A DNA stretch of 64,000 bases, taken from positions 1-64,000 of the forward strand of contig JAGWNK010000018.1 in NCBI GenBank assembly GCA_028871345.1. The letters are read 5' to 3'. Below the pieces are notes generated by a model that did not search any database, was not told where the DNA came from, and saw only the letters and a list, made by a program, of their open reading frames with translations. Every line of letters starts with the position of its first letter. The first letter of the stretch is position 1. Both the position numbers and the translations under genes were made by a program. The DNA is from Alphaproteobacteria bacterium (GTDB taxonomy: Bacteria; Pseudomonadota; Alphaproteobacteria; Micropepsales; Micropepsaceae). Of this stretch, positions 44,151 to 55,752 are shown in pieces.

Positions 44151-44501
44151 CTAATTCGCCGCCCGCCCCTCGCCCGCCTTGTGCTTGTACTGCAGCACCA
44201 GCAGCAGCGATTTGGCCAGGCGCAGCAGAGCGAATGTCAGCACCGTCGTGACGGGTATCCAAAGGGCCGCGTGCACCCAGTAGGGCGGCTGGTAGGTGAA
44301 CTCCACGAACAGTGCCCCGCCGCAGACGATCGCTCCCACGACCAGGATGACGAACACCGCCGGCCCGTCGCCCGCGTCGAACATGGCGTAGTCGAGGCCG
44401 CAATGGGCGCATTGCTTGCCGAGCTGCAGATATCCGTCGAACAGCTTTCCCTGGCCGCAGCGGGGGCAGCGGGCCAGAAGCGCAGTGCGGGCTGTGTCCA
44501 C
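44151..44501 (-). CDS. DUF983 membrane protein
   Basis: 116 residues starting at GTG 44501, two bases after the ctaE stop. N-terminal zinc ribbon (LLARCPRCGQGKLF...QCAHCGLDY, four Cys) and two helices (VFVILVVGAIVCGGALFVEF and HAALWIPVTTVLTFALLRLA). DUF983 proteins regularly accompany ctaE in alphaproteobacteria; a role in oxidase assembly is suspected from context only. The longer frame to 44666 reads through ctaE in another phase and is rejected. Confidence 0.88.
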   Translation of the reverse strand: MDTARTALLARCPRCGQGKLFDGYLQLGKQCAHCGLDYAMFDAGDGPAVFVILVVGAIVCGGALFVEFTYQPPYWVHAALWIPVTTVLTFALLRLAKSLLLVLQYKHKAGEGRAAN

Positions 44502-44503
44502 GA

Positions 44504-45427
44504 CTATGTCGCGACGGCCGCGGTCACGGCCGAAGCGCCGAACACGTAGATGCAGGTGAACAGGAACAGCCACACCACGTCGACGAAGTGCCAGTACCAG
44601 GCGGCCGCCTCGAAGCCGAAATGGCGCGTCGGCGTGAACTGTCCGGCGATGGCGCGCGCCAGGCACACGGCCAGGAAGATCGTTCCCACGATGACATGGA
44701 AGCCGTGGAAGCCCGTCGCCATGAAGAAGGTCGATCCGTAGATGGCGCCGAGATTGCCGGCGGCCTGCGCCAGGTTGGCGTGGGCCGGGTCGATGAAGGG
44801 TTTCAGCGCCGCGCCGTTGAAGCCGAAGGTGAAGGGCGCGTGCGAGTACTCATAGGCCTGGATGCAGGTGAACGAGACGCCGAGGATCACCGTGAGCAGC
44901 AGCCCCTGTATGGCCCCCTTGCGGTCGCCGGTCTGCAGGGCGTGATGGGCCCAGGTCACCGTGGTGCCCGAGGTCAGGAGGATCAGCGTGTTGAGCAGCG
45001 GGAAGTGCCAGGGATCGAGCGTGGTGATGCTGTTCGGCGGCCACGATCCGATCGAGGCGTCGCCCGGGAACAGGCGGAAATTGAAGTAGGCCCAGAACCA
45101 GGCCACGAAGAACATCACTTCCGAGGCGATGAACAGCAGCATGCCGTAGCGCAGGCCGAGCTTGACCACCGGCGTGTGCTCGCCGCGCACGACGGATTCC
45201 GAGATCACGTCGCGCCACCAGCCCGCCATGGTGTAGAGCACCAGCGCGAAGCCGACGATGAAGATCCAGGGCTGGCCGTTCACCGGCAGGCCGAAGAAGC
45301 CGGTGTAAGACTTGTTCATCCAGAAAACGGCGCCGATCAGCATGGTAAAGGCGCCGATCGAGCCCACGATGGGCCACGGGCTGGGGTCGACCAGATGATA
45401 GTCGTGCTTCACTTCGCCATGCGCCAT
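44504..45427 (-). CDS. ctaE: Cytochrome c oxidase subunit III
   Basis: 307 residues with seven predicted helices. Subunit III stabilises the aa3 oxidase and its proton uptake. Typical stretches are [59 protein letters not shown] and [15 protein letters not shown]. Normal length. Between it and ctaB there is only a 39-codon gene; ctaG/cox11, which encodes the CuB chaperone and normally precedes ctaE in this group, is not there. Confidence 0.96.
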   Translation of the reverse strand: MAHGEVKHDYHLVDPSPWPIVGSIGAFTMLIGAVFWMNKSYTGFFGLPVNGQPWIFIVGFALVLYTMAGWWRDVISESVVRGEHTPVVKLGLRYGMLLFIASEVMFFVAWFWAYFNFRLFPGDASIGSWPPNSITTLDPWHFPLLNTLILLTSGTTVTWAHHALQTGDRKGAIQGLLLTVILGVSFTCIQAYEYSHAPFTFGFNGAALKPFIDPAHANLAQAAGNLGAIYGSTFFMATGFHGFHVIVGTIFLAVCLARAIAGQFTPTRHFGFEAAAWYWHFVDVVWLFLFTCIYVFGASAVTAAVAT

Positions 45428-45446
45428 GACAACCTCTTCCCAGCCT

Positions 45447-45566
45447 CTACGGGTGAACTCGAACCATCGTCATCAGGTAGAACAGTACGACAAGGCCGGC
45501 CAGCGCCAGCGCCAGCGCGACGTTGCGCCAGCGGCGCGCGCGGCCGTGCGGGTCCTCGTCGGTCAT
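45447..45566 (-). CDS. Tiny single-helix protein of the oxidase operon (CoxF-like)
   Basis: 39 residues from ATG 45566 to TAG 45447: charged N terminus [14 protein letters not shown], one helix ([20 protein letters not shown]) and a short tail VRVHP. Very short genes of this form, called coxF, stand between ctaB and ctaG in many alphaproteobacteria. It starts 2 bp after the ctaB stop and ends 20 bp before ctaE. It may be an oxidase-associated peptide. Too short for family recognition by sequence alone, but position, hydrophobicity and clean frame support it. Confidence 0.75.
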   Translation of the reverse strand: MTDEDPHGRARRWRNVALALALAGLVVLFYLMTMVRVHP

Positions 45567-45567
45567 C

Positions 45568-46491
45568 TCAAATCCACGCATGGAGCGGTGCCACGCCTCC
45601 CACATGTTCCGCGATCAAGGCCGCGAACAGGGCGAACAGATATGCGATCGTCACCGCAAACAGTCGGCGCGCCTCGGGCTCGCGCACGGCGTCGGATTCG
45701 AGGAACGTCGCCGCCGCCTGCCAAAGGAGCCAGCCGCCCAGTCCCGCAGCAGCCGCCAGATACAGCGGCCCCGCCATGCCGAGCGCCGCCGGCAACAACC
45801 CCAGCGGCACCAGCACGAAGGAATAGGCCAGGATGTGCCGGCGCGTGGTGTCCTTGCCGCGCACCACGGGCAGCATCGGAATGCCGGCGCGGGCGTAGTC
45901 GCCCGATCGGAACAGCGCCAGCGCCCAGAAATGCGGCGGCGTCCACATGAAGATGATGGCGACCATCAACAGCGGCTGCCACGCCAGCGCTCCCGTGACC
46001 GCGGCCCAGCCGATGGCCGGCGGCAGCGCCCCGGCCAGTCCGCCGATGACGATGTTCTGCGGCGTGCGGCGCTTGAGGCCAAGGGTATAAACCCCGACAT
46101 AGAACAGGATCGTGAACGCCAGGAGCCCCGCCGCCAGCGCGTTGACGAACAACAGCATCAGCGTCACCGCGCCGACCGCCAGCGTCCAGCCGAAGGCCAG
46201 CGCGTCGCCGCGCGCGATGTGCCCCATGGGGATGGGCCGCCCCGCGGTGCGCGCCATCAAGCCGTCGATGTCGGCGTCATAGGCCATGTTGAGCGCGCCC
46301 GAAGCCCCTGCCCCCACCGCGATGCAAAGCATGGCGCTGAAGGCGATCAGCGGATTGACGTGCGCGGGCGCTGAGATCATGCCCGCCAGCGCCGTGAACA
46401 CCACGAGCGACATCACCCGCGGCTTGAGCAGCGCGAAGTAGTCGCCGACCGTGGCGGCGGGACGTTCGAGGGCGTAATCAACGATCGACAT
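45568..46491 (-). CDS. ctaB: Protohaem IX farnesyltransferase (haem O synthase)
   Basis: 307 residues, about nine helices, UbiA superfamily. It adds a farnesyl group to haem b to make haem O, the precursor of haem a in aa3 oxidase. The first Asp-rich motif [20 protein letters not shown] (N/DxxxD for the prenyl diphosphate with Mg2+) is intact, and the second region [20 protein letters not shown] fits. Follows ctaD after a 147-bp gap filled with a palindromic repeat, and precedes the tiny CoxF-like gene. Confidence 0.95.
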   Translation of the reverse strand: MSIVDYALERPAATVGDYFALLKPRVMSLVVFTALAGMISAPAHVNPLIAFSAMLCIAVGAGASGALNMAYDADIDGLMARTAGRPIPMGHIARGDALAFGWTLAVGAVTLMLLFVNALAAGLLAFTILFYVGVYTLGLKRRTPQNIVIGGLAGALPPAIGWAAVTGALAWQPLLMVAIIFMWTPPHFWALALFRSGDYARAGIPMLPVVRGKDTTRRHILAYSFVLVPLGLLPAALGMAGPLYLAAAAGLGGWLLWQAAATFLESDAVREPEARRLFAVTIAYLFALFAALIAEHVGGVAPLHAWI

Positions 46492-46498
46492 ATCGTGC

Positions 46499-46620
46499 CT
46501 CCACCTTTCCTCCCCCGCTTACGGGGGAGGTGCGCCGCGAAGCGGAGCAGAGGGGGCCAACGCGGTGTCTGCCCCCCTCGCCGCCTTCGGCGGCACTCCC
46601 GCCGCGAACGGGGGGAGAAA
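46499..46620. repeat. Modular palindromic repeat between ctaD and ctaB
   Basis: CTCCCCCGCTTACGGGGGAG (46510-46529), a GCGCCGC...GCGGAGC stem, an AGAGGGGGCC block, a GCCGCCTTCGGCGGC hairpin (46581-46595) and a terminal GGGGGGAG. Same architecture as the elements at 8510, 9354 and 57732. It occupies the gap inside the oxidase operon and, in the mRNA, separates subunit I from the accessory genes. Confidence 0.75.
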
Positions 46621-46638
46621 GATGATCTCTCGACGTCA

Positions 46639-48243
<1,605 letters not shown>

Positions 48244-49065
48244 TTATTGCGCGGCGACGCGCAGGGCGTCGGGCGTCTCGTTGGCTGCGTATTTCTTCTT
48301 CGCCTTGGCGAGCCAGGCGTCGTATTCGGCCTGGGTGACGACCTTCACTTCGATCGGCATGTAGGCATGGTTGGCGCCGCACAGCTGCGAGCACTGGCCG
48401 TAATAGGTGCCGAGCCTGGTGGCCTTGAACCAGGTATGGTTGATGCGGCCGGGGACGGCGTCCATCTTCACGCCGAAGGCCGGCACCGACCAGGAATGGA
48501 TGACGTCGGCGCCGGTGGTGTCGACCTCAACCACCTTGTTGACCGGTACGTAGAGCGGATTGTCGACGCCCAGCAGCCGCGGCTCGTGCGCCTTGGCGGC
48601 GGCGGCATCCTGCAGCATATAGGAATCGAACTGGAAGTTGCCGTCCTTCGGGAAGGCGTAGGTCCAGAACCACTGCTTGCCGATGGCCTCGACCGTGACG
48701 TCCGGCTTGGGGATGGCCGCTTCGAAATAGAGCAGCCGGAACGACGGGATGGCGATCAGCACCAAGATGATGACGGGGATCAGGGTCCACGCCACTTCCA
48801 AAAGGGTGTTGTGGTGGGTGCGCGAAGGAACCGGATTGGCCCGATGATTGTAGCGGACCATCACCCAGATCAGCAGGGCCAGGACGAACAGGCAGATGCC
48901 GATGATGATGTAGAGCAGCAGGCGGTGGAAGTCTTCGATCTGGACCATGACCGGTGTTGCCGCCGGCTGCATGCCGAGCTGCCAGTCGTGCGGCAACTCA
49001 GCCAGGGCCGGCGACGCGAGGGCCGGCAGGGCGAGCGCGGCGGTGAAAGACTTCCTGAGGAACAT
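48244..49065 (-). CDS. ctaC: Cytochrome c oxidase subunit II
   Basis: 273 residues: signal peptide (LALPALASPALAEL), two helices and a periplasmic cupredoxin domain with the dinuclear CuA ligands in YGQCSQLCGANHAYMPIEVK (CxxxCxxxH plus Met) and an upstream His in DVIHSWSVPAFGVKMD. It accepts electrons from cytochrome c. No fused cytochrome c domain. First gene of the operon; the upstream gap to tldD (257 bp) holds both promoters. Confidence 0.96.
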   Translation of the reverse strand: MFLRKSFTAALALPALASPALAELPHDWQLGMQPAATPVMVQIEDFHRLLLYIIIGICLFVLALLIWVMVRYNHRANPVPSRTHHNTLLEVAWTLIPVIILVLIAIPSFRLLYFEAAIPKPDVTVEAIGKQWFWTYAFPKDGNFQFDSYMLQDAAAAKAHEPRLLGVDNPLYVPVNKVVEVDTTGADVIHSWSVPAFGVKMDAVPGRINHTWFKATRLGTYYGQCSQLCGANHAYMPIEVKVVTQAEYDAWLAKAKKKYAANETPDALRVAAQ

Positions 49066-49322
49066 GGGCGGCCTCTGTATAAATACGTACCTGCGCGGGA
49101 TTCGTGCCGCGCCCCTTGGCTTTGTCTTGGGATTCTACAAGGAGCGTCCTAGATTCAAGATGCGATTTAGAGGCGTTACAGTCCGGATGTCAGTGCGACC
49201 TTATGGCACGGGTGCGACCAGTCGTCTGCCCCTGCCGGAGGGGATTCCTGATGTTTTTCAGGCACCTCTGCATTCCTGACGTGACGTCACCGAACAAGTT
49301 CACAGAAAGCCGAGGCACCGCG
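49066..49322. promoter_or_regulatory. Divergent ctaC / tldD promoter region with GANTC cluster
   Basis: On the minus strand TAGAAT (five of six matches to the -10) with CTTGAA 16 bases before it forms a plausible ctaC promoter, leaving a leader of about 60 nt. GANTC sites lie at 49099-49103, 49131-49135 and 49152-49156; the latter two overlap these elements. The tldD promoter (plus strand) is not evident. CCGGAGGGG at 49237 resembles a ribosome binding site but leads to no gene. Confidence 0.45.
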
Positions 49323-50747
49323 ATGGCATCCGACCTGTTTTTTACCCGCACCGGCATGGACCGCAGCCGCGTCCAGGCGACGGTCGACGAGGCGCTGCGA
49401 GGGGCCGACGACGGGGAGCTGTACCTGGAGTACAGCCAGAGCGAATCGTTCTCCTTCGACGACGGGCGCCTCAAGGCGGCCAAGTTCGACACCAGCCAGG
49501 GCTTCGGCCTGCGCTCGGTATGCGGCGAGGCCGTCGGCTACGCCCACGCCAACGAGTTGTCTGAAGACGCCATCGCCCGCGCCGCCAGGACGGTGCAGGC
49601 CGTGGCCAAAGGCCATTCGGGGACCGTCGCCGCGCCCCCGGCGCGCACCAACACCAGGCTCTATCCCGATCTCGACCCTCTGCAGAGCGCCGCCTTCGAA
49701 CAGAAGGTGAAGCTGCTGGAGGACATGAACACCTATGCCCGCGCCAAGGATCCGCGCGTCAAGCAGGTGTCGTGCTCGCTGGCCGGCGAATGGCAGACCA
49801 TCGAGATCATGCGCGCCGGCGGCGAGATCTATCGCGATGTGCGCCCGCTGGTGCGCCTCTTCGTCTCGATCGTGGTCGAGCAGGACGGCCGGCAGGAGTC
49901 GGGAAATTACGGCGGCGGCGGCCGCGCCGGCTACGAAACCTATGTCACGCGCGAATACTGGACGGCCGCCATCGATGAAGCGCTGCGCCAGGCGCTGGTC
50001 AATCTGGCCTCCGTCCCCGCCCCTGCCGGCGAGATGACGGTCGTGCTCGGCCCCGGCTGGCCCGGCATCCTGCTGCACGAAGCCATCGGCCACGGTCTCG
50101 AAGGCGACTTCAACCGCAAGAAGACGAGCGCGTTCGCAGGCCTCTTGGGCGAGCGTGTCGCCGCGCCCGGCGTCACGGTGGTCGACGACGGCACCATCGG
50201 CGGACGGCGCGGTTCTCTGACCATCGACGATGAAGGCACGCCGACCTCGCGGACGGTTCTGATCGAAGACGGAATCCTGAAAGGCTACATGCAGGATCGC
50301 CAGAACGCGCGGCTGATGGGCATGCAGCCGACCGGCAACGGCCGGCGCGAATCCTTCTCCAGCATGGTGATGCCCCGCATGACCAACACCTACATGCTGG
50401 GCGGCGACAAGACGCCGGAGGAGATCCTGGCCAGCGTCAAGAAGGGCGTTTACGCAGTGAACTTCGGCGGCGGCCAGGTCGACATCACCAGCGGCAAGTT
50501 CGTGTTCTCCTGCACCGAGGCCTATCTGATCGACGAGGGCAAGGTCGGCGCGCCGATCAAAGGCGCCACGCTGATCGGCAACGGACCCGACTGCCTGACG
50601 CGCGTCTCGATGGTCGGCAACGACATGAGGCTCGACGAAGGCATCGGAACCTGCGGCAAGAACGGACAATCGGTGCCGGTGGGCGTCGGTCAGCCGACGC
50701 TGCGCCTCGACGGGCTGACGGTCGGCGGCACGGCCCAGGCCGCCTAA
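49323..50747 (+). CDS. tldD: TldD metalloprotease
   Basis: 474 residues. The zinc motif HEAIGH has His252, Glu253 and His257 in LLHEAIGHGLEGDFNRKKTS. TldD works with TldE (PmbA) to degrade unfolded peptides and mature peptide antibiotics such as microcin B17 or to process CcdA. Its partner tldE is not in this window. Interestingly a CcdA remnant lies directly downstream; CcdA is a known TldD/E substrate in E. coli, but the link here may be chance. ATG 49323 has GAGG upstream; the longer frame to 49104 is rejected. Confidence 0.94.
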   Translation: MASDLFFTRTGMDRSRVQATVDEALRGADDGELYLEYSQSESFSFDDGRLKAAKFDTSQGFGLRSVCGEAVGYAHANELSEDAIARAARTVQAVAKGHSGTVAAPPARTNTRLYPDLDPLQSAAFEQKVKLLEDMNTYARAKDPRVKQVSCSLAGEWQTIEIMRAGGEIYRDVRPLVRLFVSIVVEQDGRQESGNYGGGGRAGYETYVTREYWTAAIDEALRQALVNLASVPAPAGEMTVVLGPGWPGILLHEAIGHGLEGDFNRKKTSAFAGLLGERVAAPGVTVVDDGTIGGRRGSLTIDDEGTPTSRTVLIEDGILKGYMQDRQNARLMGMQPTGNGRRESFSSMVMPRMTNTYMLGGDKTPEEILASVKKGVYAVNFGGGQVDITSGKFVFSCTEAYLIDEGKVGAPIKGATLIGNGPDCLTRVSMVGNDMRLDEGIGTCGKNGQSVPVGVGQPTLRLDGLTVGGTAQAA

Positions 50748-50756
50748 GTCGTCTTG

Positions 50757-50790
50757 ATGCGCAGATTTGATGCGCATTGACTATGCGCAT
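50757..50790 (+). promoter_or_regulatory. Repeated operator half-sites before the CcdA remnant
   Basis: ATGCGCA occurs at 50757-50763 and 50770-50776 and as its inverse TGCGCAT at 50784-50790; the last two form a perfect palindrome with a 7-base centre. Both direct copies are preceded by TTG (TTGATGCGCA). This fits an autoregulated toxin-antitoxin promoter. The palindrome overlaps the start codons of the remnant gene. Confidence 0.55.
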
Positions 50791-50956
50791 GAAAAAGGGC
50801 TTTTCCGAAGAGTCGTGCGCCTTTCGGCGCGCCGAGAAGCGCGGGCCGAAGCGCGCAGCGAACCTGTCGATCGATGCGGCCCTTCTCGCGGAGGCGAAGG
50901 CGGCTCGAACTGGCGCAACGGACCCGGATGAGCGCCGTCAACGCCCCAGGAAATAG
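50783..50956 (+). pseudogene. Truncated CcdA-type antitoxin
   Basis: 57 codons. MRMKKGFSEESCAFRRAEKR leads into RAANLSIDAALLAEAKA, the DNA-binding ribbon-helix-helix part of CcdA antitoxins; after that the frame loses similarity and ends with a basic tail. The C-terminal toxin-binding half and the CcdB toxin gene are absent, and the frame runs 19 bp into the convergent CPBP gene. A recombination at this point removed the rest of the pair. Confidence 0.65.
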
Positions 50957-51600
50957 GACAGCGCCACGAAATCCATGACTGCGTGTGCCACCACCAGCGG
51001 CCACAGCCGCTTGGTGCGCCCGTACCAGTGCCCGAAGATGAGGCCGACCGGAATGATGGTGATCACCGCCCTCACCCCTTGATAGAGATGATACACGAGC
51101 CTGATCGCCACGCTGGCATTGAGCGCCTTGGCCGGCCCATGCTTCTCCTCCAGCGCCGTCATGACGTAGCCGGTGACAAAGACTTCTTCATAGAGCGGAT
51201 TGACCAGCACCACGGCGGCGAGCACGCCCGGCGACAGGCCCGGCCGCATGAACGGTGTCGCGGCGGCGCTGCGCGCGAGGTCGGGCGCGGCGGCCGCGAA
51301 CAGATACCAGGCATAGACGGGGACCAGGAAGGCGACCACGGCCAGCCCCAGGCCGATCGCAGTGTCCTTCCAGCCGGGCACCAACCCGATTTTTTCCAGT
51401 GACCAGCCGCGTCGGTGCAGCACATAGCCCAGCAGAAGCATCATGCCGGCCTCGTACACCGCCAGCGCCAGCAAGGTTGCGTTGGTGTGCGTCTGCGGAC
51501 GATGCCGCACGAAAAACATCAGGCTGCCGGCGACGAACCAGCCGAAGGCCGCCGTCACCACGACAGCGAATTCGCCGGCTGAAAATTCGACTTTGCGCAT
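50938..51600 (-). CDS. CPBP-family intramembrane metalloprotease (first of a tandem pair)
   Basis: 220 residues with about six helices. Abi/CPBP motifs: the EE pair in NPLYEEVFVTGYVMTALEEK and the His in GLIFGHWYGRTKRLWPLVVAHAVMDFVA. This family includes CAAX-processing Rce1-like proteases and bacteriocin-immunity proteins. The usual Arg after EExxx is replaced (EEVFVTGY), as also in the next gene. Start ATG 51600. A paralogue begins 57 bp upstream on the same strand. Confidence 0.85.
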   Translation of the reverse strand: MRKVEFSAGEFAVVVTAAFGWFVAGSLMFFVRHRPQTHTNATLLALAVYEAGMMLLLGYVLHRRGWSLEKIGLVPGWKDTAIGLGLAVVAFLVPVYAWYLFAAAAPDLARSAAATPFMRPGLSPGVLAAVVLVNPLYEEVFVTGYVMTALEEKHGPAKALNASVAIRLVYHLYQGVRAVITIIPVGLIFGHWYGRTKRLWPLVVAHAVMDFVALSYFLGR

Positions 51601-51657
51601 GCCCGCCCCCGTCCCCGCGCCACAATACACGAGGACCGGCCCTTGTCGCGTCCTGCC

Positions 51658-52326
51658 TCAGAATTTCGCGAAGTGGAACAGCGAGAACAGCACCAGGCCG
51701 GTGTGGGAGATCACCAGCGGCCACAGCCGATGGGTGCGAACGTACCAGTAGCCGAAGATCAGCCCCATCGGAATGATCATGAGGATGCCCGCCACCCCCA
51801 GATTGAGGTGGTACAACAGGCGGATCGCCACGCTGACGTTGAGCGCCAGGGTTACGCCGATCCGCTCCTTCAGCGCTGTGATCACATAGGCCGTCACGAA
51901 CACCTCTTCATAGAGGCCGTTCACCACGGCATTGGCGACGATCACCGCCGGCATCAGGCGCGACCCGCCGATCCGCGTGTCGCCCGCGATGCGCAACAGG
52001 GCGGGCGTGATGTCGGCCACGGCATACCAGGCGGCGAAATAGGCGTAATGGGCGGCGACCGCCAGGGCGATGGCGACGAAGATGTCGTACCAGCGGGAGC
52101 TTGCGGTCAGCCGCGCCAGGGTCCAGCCCCGCCGGCGCAGGAACAGGCCGAGCACCACCAGCATCACCCCTTCGAAGATCGTGATGCGCAGCAGGCTCAC
52201 ATCCGCCAGCAGGAGCCCCTTGCGCGGGTGCAGGAACGCCAGGAGGCTGATCGCGATGAACAGCCCGAAGGCGCCGGTGACCACCACCGCGAACTCCAGG
52301 CCGGGCGTCATCCGAAGTTTACGCAA
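51658..52326 (-). CDS. CPBP-family intramembrane metalloprotease (second of a tandem pair)
   Basis: 222 residues, paralogue of the following gene: NGLYEEVFVTAYVITALKER against NPLYEEVFVTGYVMTALEEK, and PMGLIFGYWYVRTHRLWPLV against PVGLIFGHWYGRTKRLWPLV. In this copy the second motif has Tyr where its neighbour has His, so its metal site may be altered. Starts with the similar MRKLRMTPGLEFAVVVTGAF. Role unknown; peptide processing, protein prenyl-processing or self-immunity are the family's known activities. Confidence 0.85.
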   Translation of the reverse strand: MRKLRMTPGLEFAVVVTGAFGLFIAISLLAFLHPRKGLLLADVSLLRITIFEGVMLVVLGLFLRRRGWTLARLTASSRWYDIFVAIALAVAAHYAYFAAWYAVADITPALLRIAGDTRIGGSRLMPAVIVANAVVNGLYEEVFVTAYVITALKERIGVTLALNVSVAIRLLYHLNLGVAGILMIIPMGLIFGYWYVRTHRLWPLVISHTGLVLFSLFHFAKF

Positions 52327-52448
52327 TGAATGTTCTCGCGCTTGAACGGCCGGACATTACAGGGCAACGCGGGCGCCCGCACCACGCCCGGCGCGAAATG
52401 TCGCTCCGCGCGGCAGCAGCCACATTGCCGCCGACCGGGGCGCGTCGA

Positions 52449-52631
52449 TCAGGATTCGTATTCCGTCGGCTTCTTGCGGATGGAGCGAGGGCTGGGGTCG
52501 AACGGCAGCCATTTGCCATTGAGGCCATCGTGCCGGAAAGCGCTGAGGAGCAGGCCCAGGAACTCCAACAGGGGCGACGGCTTCTTGCCGACGGGCGCTG
52601 GCGGTTGGGGCTCTCTCCAGTGGTGGCCCAT
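52449..52631 (-). CDS. Small protein downstream of a histidine kinase gene
   Basis: 60 residues, starting MGHHWREPQPPAPVGKKPSP, with one amphipathic-hydrophobic stretch (LLEFLGLLLSAFRHDGL) and a basic C terminus. GAGGAAC, overlapping the kinase stop, gives a good ribosome binding site 6 bases before ATG 52631, so translation is probably coupled to the kinase. No family recognised; it could be a small accessory or regulator of the kinase. Confidence 0.5.
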   Translation of the reverse strand: MGHHWREPQPPAPVGKKPSPLLEFLGLLLSAFRHDGLNGKWLPFDPSPRSIRKKPTEYES

Positions 52632-52639
52632 GGCGTTCC

Positions 52640-54079
<1,440 letters not shown>

Positions 54080-54164
54080 GGCAATCCCCTTTGCGCTCGA
54101 TGACGTCTCGACGAGCGGGATCAACCTTAGCGGGCGGCGGTTAAAATTTACTGAGAAGCGGGAT

Positions 54165-55592
54165 TCACGAAGCGGCGCGCTCTTCGTTCCCTGCGGGGAA
54201 TATCGCTAACGGGAAGTAAACGTAACAGCGTGCGCCCTTTCCGGATTCACTTTCTATCCAGGCTCTGCCGCCGTGCAGCTCGGCCAGGCCGCGCACCAGC
54301 GCCAGCCCCAGGCCCGTGCCGCCCTCGCTGCGGTCGTAGCGGTTCTCCACCTGCGAGAAGGCGCTGAACACCGATTCCAGCTTGTCCTGCGGGATGCCGG
54401 GGCCGTTGTCCTCCACCGCCAGAATGAATCCGCCGCTCACATCGCGCCGGCAGGCGACGCGGATCAGGCCGCCGCGCGGCGTGAACTTGACGGCATTGGA
54501 AATCAGGTTGAGCGCGATCTGCCTGAAGGCCCGCTGGTCGGCCACCGGCCAGGGCGCATCGGGCTCGACCGTGAAGCTGAGCTGCTGCTGCTTTTCGCGC
54601 GCCCGGATGGCCATGATCCGTTCGATGCCGGCGAGCGCGGCGGCGGTATCGAGCGGGCGGGGATCGATCTCCATCTTGCCGGATTCGATCTTCGCCACGT
54701 CGAGGATGTCGTTGATGAGCGCCAGGAGATGCGTGCCCGAGGCGTGGATGTCGCCCGCATAGTCGCGGTAGCGCGGGCTGTCCGGCCCCATCGACTGCGA
54801 GGCGATGATGTCGGAGAAGCCCAGGATGGCGTTAAGCGGCGTGCGCAGCTCGTGGCTCATATTGGCGAGGAAGTTCGTCTTGGAGGCGTTGGCGGCTTCG
54901 GCCTCGCGCTGCTTTCGCCGGCTCTCCTCGTTGGCCAGCCGCAGCGCCTCGCCCAACTTCTCCTTGGCTTCCTGGGCGTCGAACAGCTCCTGCACGCGGC
55001 GGCGCGCGCCCAGTCCGAGCAGCAGGATGTAAAGCAGCCAGATCGGCACCATGACGCAGAGCATGAAGGCGACGGGGCCGCGGCTCGTGGCGAACAGCAG
55101 CGCGCTGGGCAGCATCAGCGCCGCCAGGCCCGTGAAGAATATCTGGCGGCACGGCGAGCGCAGGAACGCCATCGCCCAGGCAATGCACATGATGACCATG
55201 CCGACGAACATGTTGTTGGCGCTGTTGCCGTCGCACCACAACAGCCAGGCGGCGGCCGCCCAGCCGAGGCCGATGAAGGCCTGCAGGATCGTGAGCTGCC
55301 ACTGCACTTTCCTGAGATCGGCGCCCATGAGCGTCGGATAGCGCGCCCGCATGACGCCGGCGGCGCCCGCAGTGGCGCACTGGATAACGATGGCGGCGAC
55401 CACATGACCCAGGGACAGTCTGCCGAAGGACCCTTGGGCGATCCAGAACGCCGCAGCCACGAAGCCGACGCCGGTCGGGTTGAACCACACCGTGCCCCGC
55501 AACCCGTCGATGACGAGTTCCAGGCGATCCTTGAGGTGCCGCATGGCGTGCGGGCGGGGATCCTCGGCCTGCGAAATCGCGTGCGTCGACAT
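54165..55592 (-). CDS. Membrane histidine kinase, paralogue of the adjacent gene
   Basis: 475 residues. Same plan as its neighbour: about five helices, a coiled coil (EAKEKLGEALRLANEESRRK), HisKA with FLANMSHELRTPLNAILGF near residue 246, and ATPase motifs LNLISNAVKFTPRGG, DNGPGIPQDKLESVFSAF, GGTGLGLALVRGLAELHGG. The kinase halves are very similar between the two genes while the membrane domains differ, as after duplication with change of input. ATG 55592 is preferred over the in-frame start at 55634. No response regulator is adjacent. Confidence 0.9.
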   Translation of the reverse strand: MSTHAISQAEDPRPHAMRHLKDRLELVIDGLRGTVWFNPTGVGFVAAAFWIAQGSFGRLSLGHVVAAIVIQCATAGAAGVMRARYPTLMGADLRKVQWQLTILQAFIGLGWAAAAWLLWCDGNSANNMFVGMVIMCIAWAMAFLRSPCRQIFFTGLAALMLPSALLFATSRGPVAFMLCVMVPIWLLYILLLGLGARRRVQELFDAQEAKEKLGEALRLANEESRRKQREAEAANASKTNFLANMSHELRTPLNAILGFSDIIASQSMGPDSPRYRDYAGDIHASGTHLLALINDILDVAKIESGKMEIDPRPLDTAAALAGIERIMAIRAREKQQQLSFTVEPDAPWPVADQRAFRQIALNLISNAVKFTPRGGLIRVACRRDVSGGFILAVEDNGPGIPQDKLESVFSAFSQVENRYDRSEGGTGLGLALVRGLAELHGGRAWIESESGKGARCYVYFPLAIFPAGNEERAAS

Positions 55593-55752
55593 GGGTTCCG
55601 GTGCGGTTGGCCGGCGGCATTGTGCCGCCCGCAAATGCGCCGTAAGGCTAGGGGGCGCTTCGTTAAAAACTCGCTGCCGATAACGGCCGCCGTGCCCGAA
55701 AGGCCGGGTTTCGTTACCGTATCGCGTCCGCGAATCGCGTCAGTTGGGAACC

